Origin: Celeribacter naphthalenivorans
Lineage (GTDB): Bacteria; Pseudomonadota; Alphaproteobacteria; Rhodobacterales; Rhodobacteraceae
Direction of reading: 5' to 3'
Length of the DNA: 64,000 bases
NCBI RefSeq assembly: GCF_020524585.1
Contig: NZ_JAIVLK010000003.1
Span: 124,001 to 188,000, forward strand
The notes beneath the pieces were generated by a model. The model made no database searches, was not told the origin of the DNA, and saw nothing but the letters and a program-made list of their open reading frames with translations. Below are positions 8,671 to 17,444 of the stretch, one piece after another (position 1 is the first letter of the stretch; the number at the start of each line of letters is the position of its first letter). A program made the position numbers and the translations under genes.

Positions 8671-11094
8671 TCACCTCAGATAGATCGTCGAGACCAGATC
8701 CGACACCTTCGCCAGATCGGCCCGCACGCCCATGAGATACGCCGTCGTCACCTCTTCGGGCCGGGCACAGGTCAGCCGCGCCTCCAAAGGCAGGATCGCG
8801 CGCAGCAACTCCGACGGACGACCATGGAGCTCCGCCTGCGGCAGGGCCTCGGCATGTTTGCGCATCTCGCGGATCAGGAACAGAATCGCGCGCGGGTTGT
8901 CGGCATCCAACGCCAAAAGATCGACCACGGCATTGCGGCTGGTTTCCACGCGGTAGCGGCGTTGATGGGTGATGATCGAATCGCCCACTTCGACCGCCAA
9001 ATCGAGCGACCCTTCGGGGGCCTTGGCATCGGCGAATTGCGCGAGCAGGGCGGCCATGGCATCGGCGCGCTCCAAGGCCCGCCCGAGGCTCAGAAATCGC
9101 CAACCGGCAAAGCGATACATGTTCTCATGCACAAGCCCGGTGATGCCCGCAATCTTGCGGATCAACACGGAGGTCGCCCGCGCGCAATCATCCCCCGGCT
9201 GCGCCGTCGCTGTCATCCGCATCGCGGTTTGCAAGAGATCGTTGAGCGCCGACAGGCCGTCCGAGGAAAACCGGTCGCGCACCTTGGTGGCACAGCCGCG
9301 TGCCGCGATGATCCGCTCGATGAGCGCCTCGGGCAGGGTTTGTTTCAGGTCGATGCCAAAGCCAGCAAGGTAATCGCGCAGCGCTTTGAGGCGCGGATCG
9401 TTGCGGTTGTCCGTCGCCGCCAGCCGCAGGTGATAGGCCCGCACCAGACGCGCCGCGTCCTCGAACCGCTCCACATAGCGGCCGAGCCAATAGAGATTGT
9501 CCGCCGCACGCGATGGCAAAAGGCCGGGGCTTGTCCGCAGATAGGACACGCTCTCCTCTTGTCGCGGTCCGGTTTTTGGCAGGGGCCGGTCGGACACGAC
9601 CCACACATCGGCCACTGAGCCGCCGCGCTGCATCGCAAGCGCTGTGGCGTCTCCAGAACGGCCGATCCGGGCATAGCCGCCTTTCATGAATTGCCAGCCA
9701 GAGGGCGTGCGCGCGGCGAAGACCCGCACCGTCATCGGGCGGGGCACCAAGGTGCCGCCCCCGTCCGAATTCTCCTCCCATGCCGGCGTCGTCGAAAGCG
9801 TCACCGCCTCTTGCCCCACCAGCTTGTCGCCCTCGCGGTCCAACCAATCCGCAATCGAACGCATGGCCGTACCACGGAACTCCCCGCCCAGCGCCGTGGT
9901 CGCCCCGAGATCGAAAGGCAAGTCCACCGCATGCGCCGGGCTGATCAGCATGTTCTGCGCGTTGTCATGCACATACGCGCGCTCCGTCGCGCCACCGCAC
10001 CACCATGTCGCGATGTTCGGCAGCTTGAGCCGCTCGCCCAACAGCACCTCGCTGATCCGCGGCAGAAAGGCCATCATCGCGCGCATTTCCAACACGCCTG
10101 ATCCAAGCGCGTTGGCCATCGCCAGATGCCCCGTCCGCACCGCCTCCATCAGGCCGGGTGTGCCGAGCTGCGACCGCGCATTGAATTCCAGAGGATCGGC
10201 AAAGCTCGCATCGATCCGACGCCACAGCATGCCCAGAGGCCTCAGCCCCTCGATGGTGCGCACCATGGCTTCGCCATTTTCGACCACGATGTCCTCGCCT
10301 TCGAGCAGCATCATGCCAAGGTAGCGCGCGATGTAGGTGTGTTCGTAATAGGTGTCGTTCGACGGCCCCGGCGTCATGATCCCGGCGACGCGCGGATGTT
10401 TGAAGGACGACGTCGCCAAATCCTCCATCGAATCCCGAAACGCGCTGAAGAAGCCTGCGAGTTTGTGGATATGTGCGCGCGGGAAACGTTCGGGGAAAAT
10501 CCGCCCCGTCGCCATCCGGTTCTCAAGCGCAAATCCCGCCCCCGAGGGCGCCTGCGTCCGGTCGCCTAGAACGAACCACGAGCCATCCGGGGAGCGCCCG
10601 ATCTCGAAGGCCAGAAAATGCAGGTAATGCCCGCCCTTCGGCTGAACCCCCACCATCGGGCGCAGCCATTGCGGCGAGCGGGCGATCAGGTCTGCGGGCA
10701 AATGTCCGTCACTGACCAATTGCGCAGGGCCGTAGAGATCGGCCATGACGCGCTCCAAAAGATCCGCGCGTTGGGACAGGCCAGCACAGATGTGCTCCCA
10801 TTCCAGCTCATGCAGGATCACCGGGATATGGCTCAGCGGCCAGGCGCGTTCGGTCAGCGGATCGTTGGAATATTGCCGGTAAAAGACCCCCGCATCGCGC
10901 AAATACTGATCGCCGCGCTCGAACCGCGCACGAATTTCTTCGGGCGAGAGCCGCGAGAACCGATCGACAAATCGCCGCCAGACGGGCCGCATCTGGCCCG
11001 TGGCATCAAAAAGCTCGTCGGCCACATCCGGGCTTTGCTGATAGTCTGCAAAGAGATCCGGATGTGCGGAGCCTGAGATCAGGCGCTGCGACAT
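8671..11094 (-). CDS. Circularly permuted ATP-grasp (type 2) fused to alpha-E domain
   Basis: An 807-residue fusion of two proteins often encoded separately. Residues about 1-480 match the circularly permuted ATP-grasp type 2 family (COG2308: GDRTQAPSGAGFALENR, TPGPSNDTYYEHTYIARYLG, WWCGG motifs). The C-terminal part, from LPSRAADNLYWLGRYVERFED near residue 500, is an alpha-E domain (COG2307/DUF403). ATP-grasp enzymes join a carboxylate to an amine or thiol with ATP, so the protein may ligate amino acids into a peptide. It is flanked in the same operon by two transglutaminases, which matches published gene-neighbourhood predictions for this family. No experimental function is known to me. Confidence 0.88.
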   Translation of the reverse strand: MSQRLISGSAHPDLFADYQQSPDVADELFDATGQMRPVWRRFVDRFSRLSPEEIRARFERGDQYLRDAGVFYRQYSNDPLTERAWPLSHIPVILHELEWEHICAGLSQRADLLERVMADLYGPAQLVSDGHLPADLIARSPQWLRPMVGVQPKGGHYLHFLAFEIGRSPDGSWFVLGDRTQAPSGAGFALENRMATGRIFPERFPRAHIHKLAGFFSAFRDSMEDLATSSFKHPRVAGIMTPGPSNDTYYEHTYIARYLGMMLLEGEDIVVENGEAMVRTIEGLRPLGMLWRRIDASFADPLEFNARSQLGTPGLMEAVRTGHLAMANALGSGVLEMRAMMAFLPRISEVLLGERLKLPNIATWWCGGATERAYVHDNAQNMLISPAHAVDLPFDLGATTALGGEFRGTAMRSIADWLDREGDKLVGQEAVTLSTTPAWEENSDGGGTLVPRPMTVRVFAARTPSGWQFMKGGYARIGRSGDATALAMQRGGSVADVWVVSDRPLPKTGPRQEESVSYLRTSPGLLPSRAADNLYWLGRYVERFEDAARLVRAYHLRLAATDNRNDPRLKALRDYLAGFGIDLKQTLPEALIERIIAARGCATKVRDRFSSDGLSALNDLLQTAMRMTATAQPGDDCARATSVLIRKIAGITGLVHENMYRFAGWRFLSLGRALERADAMAALLAQFADAKAPEGSLDLAVEVGDSIITHQRRYRVETSRNAVVDLLALDADNPRAILFLIREMRKHAEALPQAELHGRPSELLRAILPLEARLTCARPEEVTTAYLMGVRADLAKVSDLVSTIYLR

Positions 11095-11120
11095 GGTGGT
11101 TTCGGTTTCCCTGGTGCTGT

Positions 11121-14100
11121 TCAGACAAGCCCAATGGGCCGTCTGAGGTCAAGCGTCAAGGGAAACTCCGGGTGTGGCACTTCAGTTCCGGGCGTATAGT
11201 TTCCGGGGGTGTGTCCATAGGGTTCGAAGCGCGCCAGACGCCGGGCTTCGGCCTCGTTGCCATTCACCGGGAAGGTGTCGTAATTCCGCCCGCCGGGGTG
11301 CGCCACATGGTAGGTGCAACCCGCAATCGGGCGTCCCGTCCAGTCGTCATAGATGTCGAAATGCAAGGGCGCATTCACCGGCAAAACCGGGTGCAGCGCC
11401 TCTGGCGGTTGCCAGGCCTTGAACCGGACACCGGCGACGGAGACGCCAGAGGTTTGGGTTTTGGCCAGAGGAACGGGACGACGATTGCACATGACCCGGT
11501 AGCGATCCTGATGCAGTGTCGTCATTTTGACCTGTAGCCGCTCGACCGAACTGTCGGTGTAGCGCACCGTGCCGCCAATCGCGCCGGTTTCACCCAGCAC
11601 ATGCCAGGGCTCAAGCGCTTGCCGCACCTCAAGATGCACTCCCTCCGCCTCGATCTGACCGCAGAAGGGAAAGCGGAATTCGGCCTGCGCCTTGAACCAT
11701 TCGGGGTCTATCTCGAAGCCGTGATGTTTGAGATCGGCCAGCAGAGACAGAAGGTCTTCCCACAGGTAATGCGGCAACATGAACCGGTCGTGCAGCACCG
11801 TGCCCCAGCGCACTGGCTTACCCTCAACGGGCGCGTTCCAACAGCGCGCGATGATGGCGCGAAGCAAGAGCTGCTGCGCCAAAGACATGCGCGGGTCCGG
11901 CGGCATCTCGAAGCCGCGAAACTCAACAAGGCCCAGACGCCCGGTCGGGCCATCAGGAGAGAACAGCTTGTCGATGCAAATCTCCGCCCGGTGGGTATTG
12001 CCGGTCACGTCAGTGAGCATGTTTCTGAGCAGACGGTCGACCAACCACGCGGGCGGCACGGCGGCTTCCGAGGGTGGCTTGATCTGCGAGAGGGCGATTT
12101 CCAACTCGTAGAGCGTATCATACCGCGCTTCGTCGATGCGCGGGGCTTGGCTTGTCGGACCGATGAAGAGACCGGAGAACAGATAGGACAGCGACGGGTG
12201 GCGTTGCCAGATCAGGATCAGCGATTTCAAGAGATCGGGACGGCGCAAAAAGGGCGAATCCGAGGGCGTCGCGCCGCCGACCACAACGTGGTTACCACCG
12301 CCCGTGCCGGTGTGGCGCCCGTCGATCATGAATTTGTCAGCGCCCAGACGCGACTGGCGCGCCTCTTCGTAGATGGCTTCGGTCGTCGCCACGCAGTCGT
12401 CCCAGGAATGCGCCGGGTGGATGTTCACCTCGATCACGCCGGGATCGGGGGCGACGCGGATCACGTTCAGACGCGGATCATGGGGCGGGGAATAGCCCTC
12501 GATATGGATCGGCAGGCGAAGCTCCTCGGCGGTGGTTTCCGCCGTGGCGATCAGATCGAGGTAGTCCTCCAGCGTTTCGCAAGGCGGCATGAACAGGCAC
12601 AGCCGCCCGTCGCGCGGCTCGATGGTGATCGCGGTGCGCACCTGACCGCCCGCGGGATCGACGCCTTGCGCCATGATCTTTTGCCGCTCGATCTCATCGC
12701 CGGAGACTTCGGACACCGGCTGACTGTGTTCTTTTGATGTCTTCGGCAGAATATCTGCGCGTTCTTTGGCTTCTTTTGCCTCGCGCTCCGCTTCCTCTTT
12801 TTCCAGCCGGGCGACTTCGGCGCGGAACCTCTTGCGCCGTTCATCCATGGCGGCATGGAAATCCGGCAGCGGCGCGTGGTCCATCATCGGGTCCGCCGGG
12901 TAGGAATAGGGATAGGCCGAGGGCGCAATATAGGGCAGCGCATTGAGCGGCAGGCGGAAGCCCACGGGACTATCGCCGGGGATCAGGAAGAGATGCCCGC
13001 GCCGGGTTTTCCAAACCTCTGAAAGCCAGCTTGATCCGGCTTTCGATTGCCAGCGCTGGATCGGCAGGACATAGCCCGAGGGCTCCGTCAGACCGCGCGA
13101 AAACACACGGGCAAAGCGCGCGCGATCCTCGGGGTTCTTGAGTTTCGAATTCTCCGGCGTGACGTTTTCCGGCAGGAGAGATTCCTTCAAAATCCACTCG
13201 CCGGGGTCCTCAAAAGCGGGCTGCGCACAGACCGGATCAACGCCAAGATTCTCGGCGAATTTCGTCATGAACTCTCCCGCATCTTTCGGTGTCGCGGGCG
13301 CGGGCGTGTCCTCTTTCGCGATCAGATCGGGGTTCTTCCAGACGGGTTTGCCGTCATGGCGCCAGTAAAGCGAAAAAGTCCAGCGCGGCAGGCTTTCGCC
13401 CGGATACCATTTGCCCTGCCCGTAATGCAGGAAACCACCCGGCGCAAAACGGGTTTGCAAACGCCGGATCAATTGATCGGCCAGCGCACGTTTTTGTGGT
13501 CCGACAGCGGCGGTGTTCCATTCGTCGCTTTCGAAATCGTCGATGGACACGAAGGTCGGCTCGCCGCCCATGGTCAGGCGCACGTCGCCCTCTTTGAGCG
13601 CCTCGTCCACCTGATGGCCCAGCGCATTGAGTCGGTCCCAGCTTTCCTCGGAAAAAGGTTTCGTGATCCGGGGATGTTCGGCGACGCGTTTGACCTGCAT
13701 GTCGAAATCGAAGGACACCTCGGGTGCGCCAACCGAAGAGAACCCGCCCGCGATGGGAGCTGCGTTTTGGTAATGCGGCGTGGCCGCCAGAGGGATATGG
13801 CTTTCCCCGGTCAAAAGCCCGGAGGTCGGATCCAGTCCGATCCAGCCCGCGCCGGGTAGGAAGACCTCGCACCAGGCATGCAGATCGGTGAAATCATGAT
13901 CCGTGCCGGACGGGCCATCGAGGGCTTCGAGATCGGGTTTGAGCTGAATGAGATAGCCGGAGACAAAGCGCGCGGCAAAGCCCAGATGACGCAGCACCTG
14001 CACCAAGAGCCACGAGCTGTCACGACAGGAACCAGATTTTTTCGAGAGCGTTTCGTCGGGCGTCTGCACCCCCGGCTCCATCCGGATCGTGTAATCGACA

Positions 14101-14564
14101 TACTCGGAAATCCGGGCATTCAGGCCGACGAGAAAATCGACCGTGCGGGTTTCCTTGAAATCAATCGAGCCCACAAATTGCGCCAAAAGCGGGCCTTCGG
14201 GTTCGGGCGTGCAATAAATCACCAGATCGTCTTTCAACTCCGGCGGATAGTCGAACGGCCAATGTTCGGCACTTTCTTCGACGAAGAAATCGAAGGGGTT
14301 GTAGACGGTCATATCGGCGACCAGATCGACCTCGATCTTGAATTCGCGCACCGGCTCCGGGAAGACAAAGCGCGATTGCCAGTTGCCATAGGGGTCTTGC
14401 TGGTGGTTCACGAAATGCCCTGCGGGCGTCACTTTGAGCGAATGCGAAATCACCCGCGTGCGCGAATGCGGCGCCGGACGCAGGCGAATGATTTGCGGCC
14501 CAAGCTCGACATTGCGGTCGTATTTGTAATGGGTGACGTGGTGGATCGATGCGTAAATCGCCAT
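11121..14564 (-). CDS. Large transglutaminase-DUF2126 protein
   Basis: A 1147-residue cytoplasmic protein. The N-terminal 270 residues form a transglutaminase domain with Cys180 (SGSCRDSSW), His229 (DLHAWCEVF) and Asp245 (GLDPTSG). The rest is DUF2126, interrupted near residues 575-620 by a highly charged Glu/Lys/Arg-rich linker likely to be coiled coil. Conserved DUF2126 blocks include GGEPTFVSIDD near 332 and HTGTGGGNHVVVGG near 758. It is first in the three-gene operon, with a 26-bp gap to the ATP-grasp/alpha-E gene. The DUF2126 part is thought to be related to ligases, so the protein may combine ligation and peptide cleavage; that is inference. Confidence 0.88.
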   Translation of the reverse strand: MAIYASIHHVTHYKYDRNVELGPQIIRLRPAPHSRTRVISHSLKVTPAGHFVNHQQDPYGNWQSRFVFPEPVREFKIEVDLVADMTVYNPFDFFVEESAEHWPFDYPPELKDDLVIYCTPEPEGPLLAQFVGSIDFKETRTVDFLVGLNARISEYVDYTIRMEPGVQTPDETLSKKSGSCRDSSWLLVQVLRHLGFAARFVSGYLIQLKPDLEALDGPSGTDHDFTDLHAWCEVFLPGAGWIGLDPTSGLLTGESHIPLAATPHYQNAAPIAGGFSSVGAPEVSFDFDMQVKRVAEHPRITKPFSEESWDRLNALGHQVDEALKEGDVRLTMGGEPTFVSIDDFESDEWNTAAVGPQKRALADQLIRRLQTRFAPGGFLHYGQGKWYPGESLPRWTFSLYWRHDGKPVWKNPDLIAKEDTPAPATPKDAGEFMTKFAENLGVDPVCAQPAFEDPGEWILKESLLPENVTPENSKLKNPEDRARFARVFSRGLTEPSGYVLPIQRWQSKAGSSWLSEVWKTRRGHLFLIPGDSPVGFRLPLNALPYIAPSAYPYSYPADPMMDHAPLPDFHAAMDERRKRFRAEVARLEKEEAEREAKEAKERADILPKTSKEHSQPVSEVSGDEIERQKIMAQGVDPAGGQVRTAITIEPRDGRLCLFMPPCETLEDYLDLIATAETTAEELRLPIHIEGYSPPHDPRLNVIRVAPDPGVIEVNIHPAHSWDDCVATTEAIYEEARQSRLGADKFMIDGRHTGTGGGNHVVVGGATPSDSPFLRRPDLLKSLILIWQRHPSLSYLFSGLFIGPTSQAPRIDEARYDTLYELEIALSQIKPPSEAAVPPAWLVDRLLRNMLTDVTGNTHRAEICIDKLFSPDGPTGRLGLVEFRGFEMPPDPRMSLAQQLLLRAIIARCWNAPVEGKPVRWGTVLHDRFMLPHYLWEDLLSLLADLKHHGFEIDPEWFKAQAEFRFPFCGQIEAEGVHLEVRQALEPWHVLGETGAIGGTVRYTDSSVERLQVKMTTLHQDRYRVMCNRRPVPLAKTQTSGVSVAGVRFKAWQPPEALHPVLPVNAPLHFDIYDDWTGRPIAGCTYHVAHPGGRNYDTFPVNGNEAEARRLARFEPYGHTPGNYTPGTEVPHPEFPLTLDLRRPIGLV

Positions 14565-14633
14565 GTGCCTGACTGCGCCCTTTTCCCTGATCTTCAGTTG
14601 AAGGCTACAGGGGCTGTTTCAGAGCTTCACGGG

Positions 14634-14663
14634 CAAAACGGCCGCACCCTCACAAATGCGGCC
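14634..14663 (-). terminator. Terminator after the small secreted protein gene
   Basis: On the minus strand a 7-bp stem GGCCGCA / TGCGGCC with a 10-nt loop is followed by GTTTTG. It lies between the gene ending at 14751 and the DUF2126 operon and would separate them. Confidence 0.6.
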
Positions 14664-14750
14664 TCTCTTCGGGCAGATCGCCCGTTTTTTCATCATTCAC
14701 CTTGGACAAGCCCTGTCCCGCACCGCGCCTGTACCGCGTTAGCGGCACCG

Positions 14751-15275
14751 TTATTGACACCGGGCGACCCCGTGACGGATCAGCTCACTGCCTTTAACAC
14801 GGGCCGGACTGCTGCCGCGATAGCGCCCGGTTTGCATGTACCAACTGCGCAGGAAGGACGGGTAATGGTTCGCGATCACGCGGGACCATTGGTCGAATTC
14901 CAGAGACGTGAGTTTCGAGAAGAACCGATACGGGCCATGAAAGGCAAAGGTCGTCTCCGGCATGACGCAAACGGATTTGGCCCCGAGAAACATCGTGCAA
15001 CTGGACATACAGACGCTGCCCCGGATTTCCACGCTCTGGCCGAGGCGGTTGATTTGTTGAATTTCTGCCGTACGTTTACGCACGCTGCCGCCATAGTCGT
15101 TGGAAATAACGATTGTCGCACCGGGTTGTTGCGATCCCGGCAGGGCCGCCTGCGCGACCGAGACGCCGCCCGTCGCAAGCCCTGCTGCCAAGCACATCGA
15201 AAGAACCGGACGACGCAGATTGCACGTCTCCGGAGCACACGCCGAAAGCGTGCGCAGAAATTTTAAGACTGTCAT
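14751..15275 (-). CDS. Exported COG3904-like protein of unknown function
   Basis: A 174-residue protein with a long N-terminal region containing a hydrophobic stretch (PVLSMCLAAGLATGGVSVAQA), probably a signal peptide cleaved after AQA near residue 43. The mature part resembles periplasmic ClpP/crotonase-like proteins (COG3904): a segment with SCTMFLGA and FAFHGPY recalls the Ser- and His-containing loops of that fold. I do not see an unambiguous catalytic triad. The start at 15275 has a GGGG-type ribosome site. It is a single gene, divergent from pncA. Function is unknown. Confidence 0.6.
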   Translation of the reverse strand: MTVLKFLRTLSACAPETCNLRRPVLSMCLAAGLATGGVSVAQAALPGSQQPGATIVISNDYGGSVRKRTAEIQQINRLGQSVEIRGSVCMSSCTMFLGAKSVCVMPETTFAFHGPYRFFSKLTSLEFDQWSRVIANHYPSFLRSWYMQTGRYRGSSPARVKGSELIRHGVARCQ

Positions 15276-15473
15276 GATATCACCCCACGTGATGAGGCTT
15301 TCTAGCCTCCGACCACCGACCCCAATCGGCTCACATCAGTAGAGCAGGCAAACCCTAAGAAAGCGTTGAACACGCCCGTCATTTTGCGAGAAAGGCGGAA
15401 TTGCCCTCTCATATCCCCGCGATCTTGCCCGAAACGCCGCGCCGCGCTACCTCTGGGGCAAAGGAGACCTCCC

Positions 15474-16073
15474 ATGCGCGCAGCCAACGAAGCCCTCATC
15501 GTCATCGACATCCAGAATGATTTCTGCCCCGGCGGCGCGCTGGCCGTGACGGGGGGCGATGAGATCGTGCCCGGCGTCAATGCGCTTATGGACGACTTCG
15601 CCTCCGTGATCCTGACGCAGGACTGGCACCCTTCGGGCCACAGCTCCTTCGCAAGCACCCACGGTGCCGCGCCCTATTCGACCACAGAGATGCCCTATGG
15701 CACACAGGTGCTTTGGCCGGATCATTGCATTCAGAGCACTGACGGGGCGGCCTTCCACCAAGACCTTGTGACCAAGGGTGATCTGATCATCCGCAAGGGG
15801 TTCAACCCGCTGATCGACAGCTATTCCGCATTTTTCGAGAATGATCATGTGACGCCGACGGGGCTCGAAGGGTATCTCCGGACCCGTGGCATCGACACGC
15901 TCACCATGGTCGGGCTAGCAACGGATTTCTGTGTGAATTTCTCCGCCGTGGATGCCGCAAAACTCGGGTTCAACGTCACCGTGCGTACCGATCTGTGTCG
16001 CGCCATCGACATGGACGGCTCTCTTTCAGCTGCCCTCGACGGAATGAAGGCAGCCGGGGTCGAGGTGCTTTAG
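15474..16073 (+). CDS. pncA: Nicotinamidase
   Basis: Hydrolyses nicotinamide to nicotinate, the first step of NAD salvage. The 199-residue isochorismatase-fold protein shows the catalytic Asp in VIDIQNDF near residue 11, metal-binding DWHPSGH near 53, a Lys in IIRKGF near 110, and the nucleophile in GLATDFCVNFSA near 152. The ATG at 15474 is chosen because AAAGGAG lies just upstream and the protein then begins at the core fold; longer starts run into non-homologous sequence. It is followed after 4 bases by a SulP transporter gene and then by pncB, which uses its product. Confidence 0.93.
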   Translation: MRAANEALIVIDIQNDFCPGGALAVTGGDEIVPGVNALMDDFASVILTQDWHPSGHSSFASTHGAAPYSTTEMPYGTQVLWPDHCIQSTDGAAFHQDLVTKGDLIIRKGFNPLIDSYSAFFENDHVTPTGLEGYLRTRGIDTLTMVGLATDFCVNFSAVDAAKLGFNVTVRTDLCRAIDMDGSLSAALDGMKAAGVEVL

Positions 16074-16077
16074 GGCC

Positions 16078-17337
16078 ATGACGCCCAAGCTTTTCACCAC
16101 ACTGAAAACCTACACGCGGGCCGAGTTCGGCTCTGATCTTTTCGCCGGGATCACGGTCGCTCTGGTCGCCCTGCCGCTGTCCATCGCCATTGCCATCGCC
16201 TCCGGAGCCGCCCCTGCCGTGGGTTTCGTCACGGCCATTGTCGCGGGGTTTCTGATCTCCGCTTTGGGTGGTAGCCGCGTGCAAATCGGCGGGCCCACTG
16301 GCGCGTTTATCGTCGTCGTCGCGGGCGTGATCGCCACGCATGGCTATGACGGTCTGGTGGCCGCGACCTTCCTCGCCGGGATCGTGCTTATCATCGCCGG
16401 GCTGTTCCGTGCCGGGCAGTTGGTCCGCCATGTGCCCGAAGCCGTGATCAACGGCTTTACCATCGGCATCGGCGTGATCATCGGGACCAGCCAGCTTGCC
16501 GATCTCTTCGGTCTTCCGGGCCCTTTCCCCGCCGATTTCGTTGAGAAAATCCCGGCGCTGATCGCCGCCTTGCCAGAGCTTAACCCCGCCTCTCTCAGCA
16601 TCGGCCTTGCCACCATGGTTCTGATCGTGCTGTTGCGCCGCGTCTTTCCGCGTCTGCCCGGGTTGATCGTCGCCGTTGCGCTGACGTCCGCCGTGGTGGC
16701 GCTTTTCGATCTCCCCGTCGAGACCATTCGCTCGCGGTTTGGCGAGCTGCCACAAAGCCTGCCTGCGCCGCATTTGCCGGAGTTGAGCTTTGCGACCCTG
16801 CGCGAGTTGTTGCCCTCCGCGCTCGTCATCGCCTTCCTTGCCGGGGTCGAATCGCTTCTGTCCGCCATGGTTGCAGATCGCATGATCGGCGGCCACCATC
16901 GCTCGAACGCCGAATTGATGGCGCAGGGGTGGGCCAATATCGGCTCTTCGCTGTTCGGCGGCCTTCCCGCCACCGGTGCCATTGCGCGCACCGCCACCAA
17001 TGTACGCGCGGGCGGCAAAACGCCCGTCGCCGGGATCGTGCACGCCGTGACGCTTTTGGCGATCATGATGCTCGCCGCGCCTCTGGCGGGCTATCTCGCG
17101 CTTCCGGCCCTCTCCGGGCTTTTGCTTTTGACGGCTTGGAACATGTCCGAACCGCATCGCTGGGGTGAATATCTGCGCGGGCGGCGCTCCGATCTGGTGC
17201 TTCTCCTGATCACCCTCGTCCTCACTGTGATCACAGACCTCACCGTGGCCATCGGCACAGGCATTGCGCTTGGGCTGGCCCTGCGTCTGTCCCGCCGCAA
17301 TGCAGATGACCCCAACTGGACGCCGCGAGATAAATAG
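16078..17337 (+). CDS. SulP/SLC26 family anion transporter lacking a STAS domain
   Basis: A 419-residue inner-membrane protein with 10-12 predicted helices. The SulP signature region (LFAGITVALVALPLSIAIAIASG, GGSRVQIGGPTGAFIVVVAGV) is at the N-terminus. The protein ends right after the last helix with RRNADDPNWTPRDK, so the cytoplasmic STAS regulatory domain found in most members is absent. Family members carry sulfate, bicarbonate, dicarboxylates or other anions. Its start is 4 bases after the pncA stop and the next gene is pncB, so nicotinate or another anion tied to NAD salvage is possible; this is inference only. Confidence 0.85.
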   Translation: MTPKLFTTLKTYTRAEFGSDLFAGITVALVALPLSIAIAIASGAAPAVGFVTAIVAGFLISALGGSRVQIGGPTGAFIVVVAGVIATHGYDGLVAATFLAGIVLIIAGLFRAGQLVRHVPEAVINGFTIGIGVIIGTSQLADLFGLPGPFPADFVEKIPALIAALPELNPASLSIGLATMVLIVLLRRVFPRLPGLIVAVALTSAVVALFDLPVETIRSRFGELPQSLPAPHLPELSFATLRELLPSALVIAFLAGVESLLSAMVADRMIGGHHRSNAELMAQGWANIGSSLFGGLPATGAIARTATNVRAGGKTPVAGIVHAVTLLAIMMLAAPLAGYLALPALSGLLLLTAWNMSEPHRWGEYLRGRRSDLVLLLITLVLTVITDLTVAIGTGIALGLALRLSRRNADDPNWTPRDK

Positions 17338-17350
17338 CCCTTCGCAACAC

Positions 17351-17362
17351 TTGTGATCACAA
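17351..17362. promoter_or_regulatory. Perfect 12-bp palindrome upstream of pncB
   Basis: TTGTGATCACAA lies in the 107-bp gap between the SulP gene and pncB, 83 bp before the pncB start. A perfect palindrome of this type is typical of a dimeric repressor site. No second copy was seen before pncA. The binding protein is unknown. Confidence 0.4.
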
Positions 17363-17444
17363 ATGGATTTCTTGCGCCTTTTCCTTGCCAAACCCTTATT
17401 TCCCCTGCTTTAACAAGGCGGTCATATAAAAAGGGACCGTCAAC

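Noticed and set aside
14670-14691. Plus-strand hairpin CGGGC / GCCCG with a T6 run
   Set aside because: It resembles a terminator, but no plus-strand gene precedes it; both neighbours are on the minus strand. It could stop antisense transcription, which cannot be shown here.
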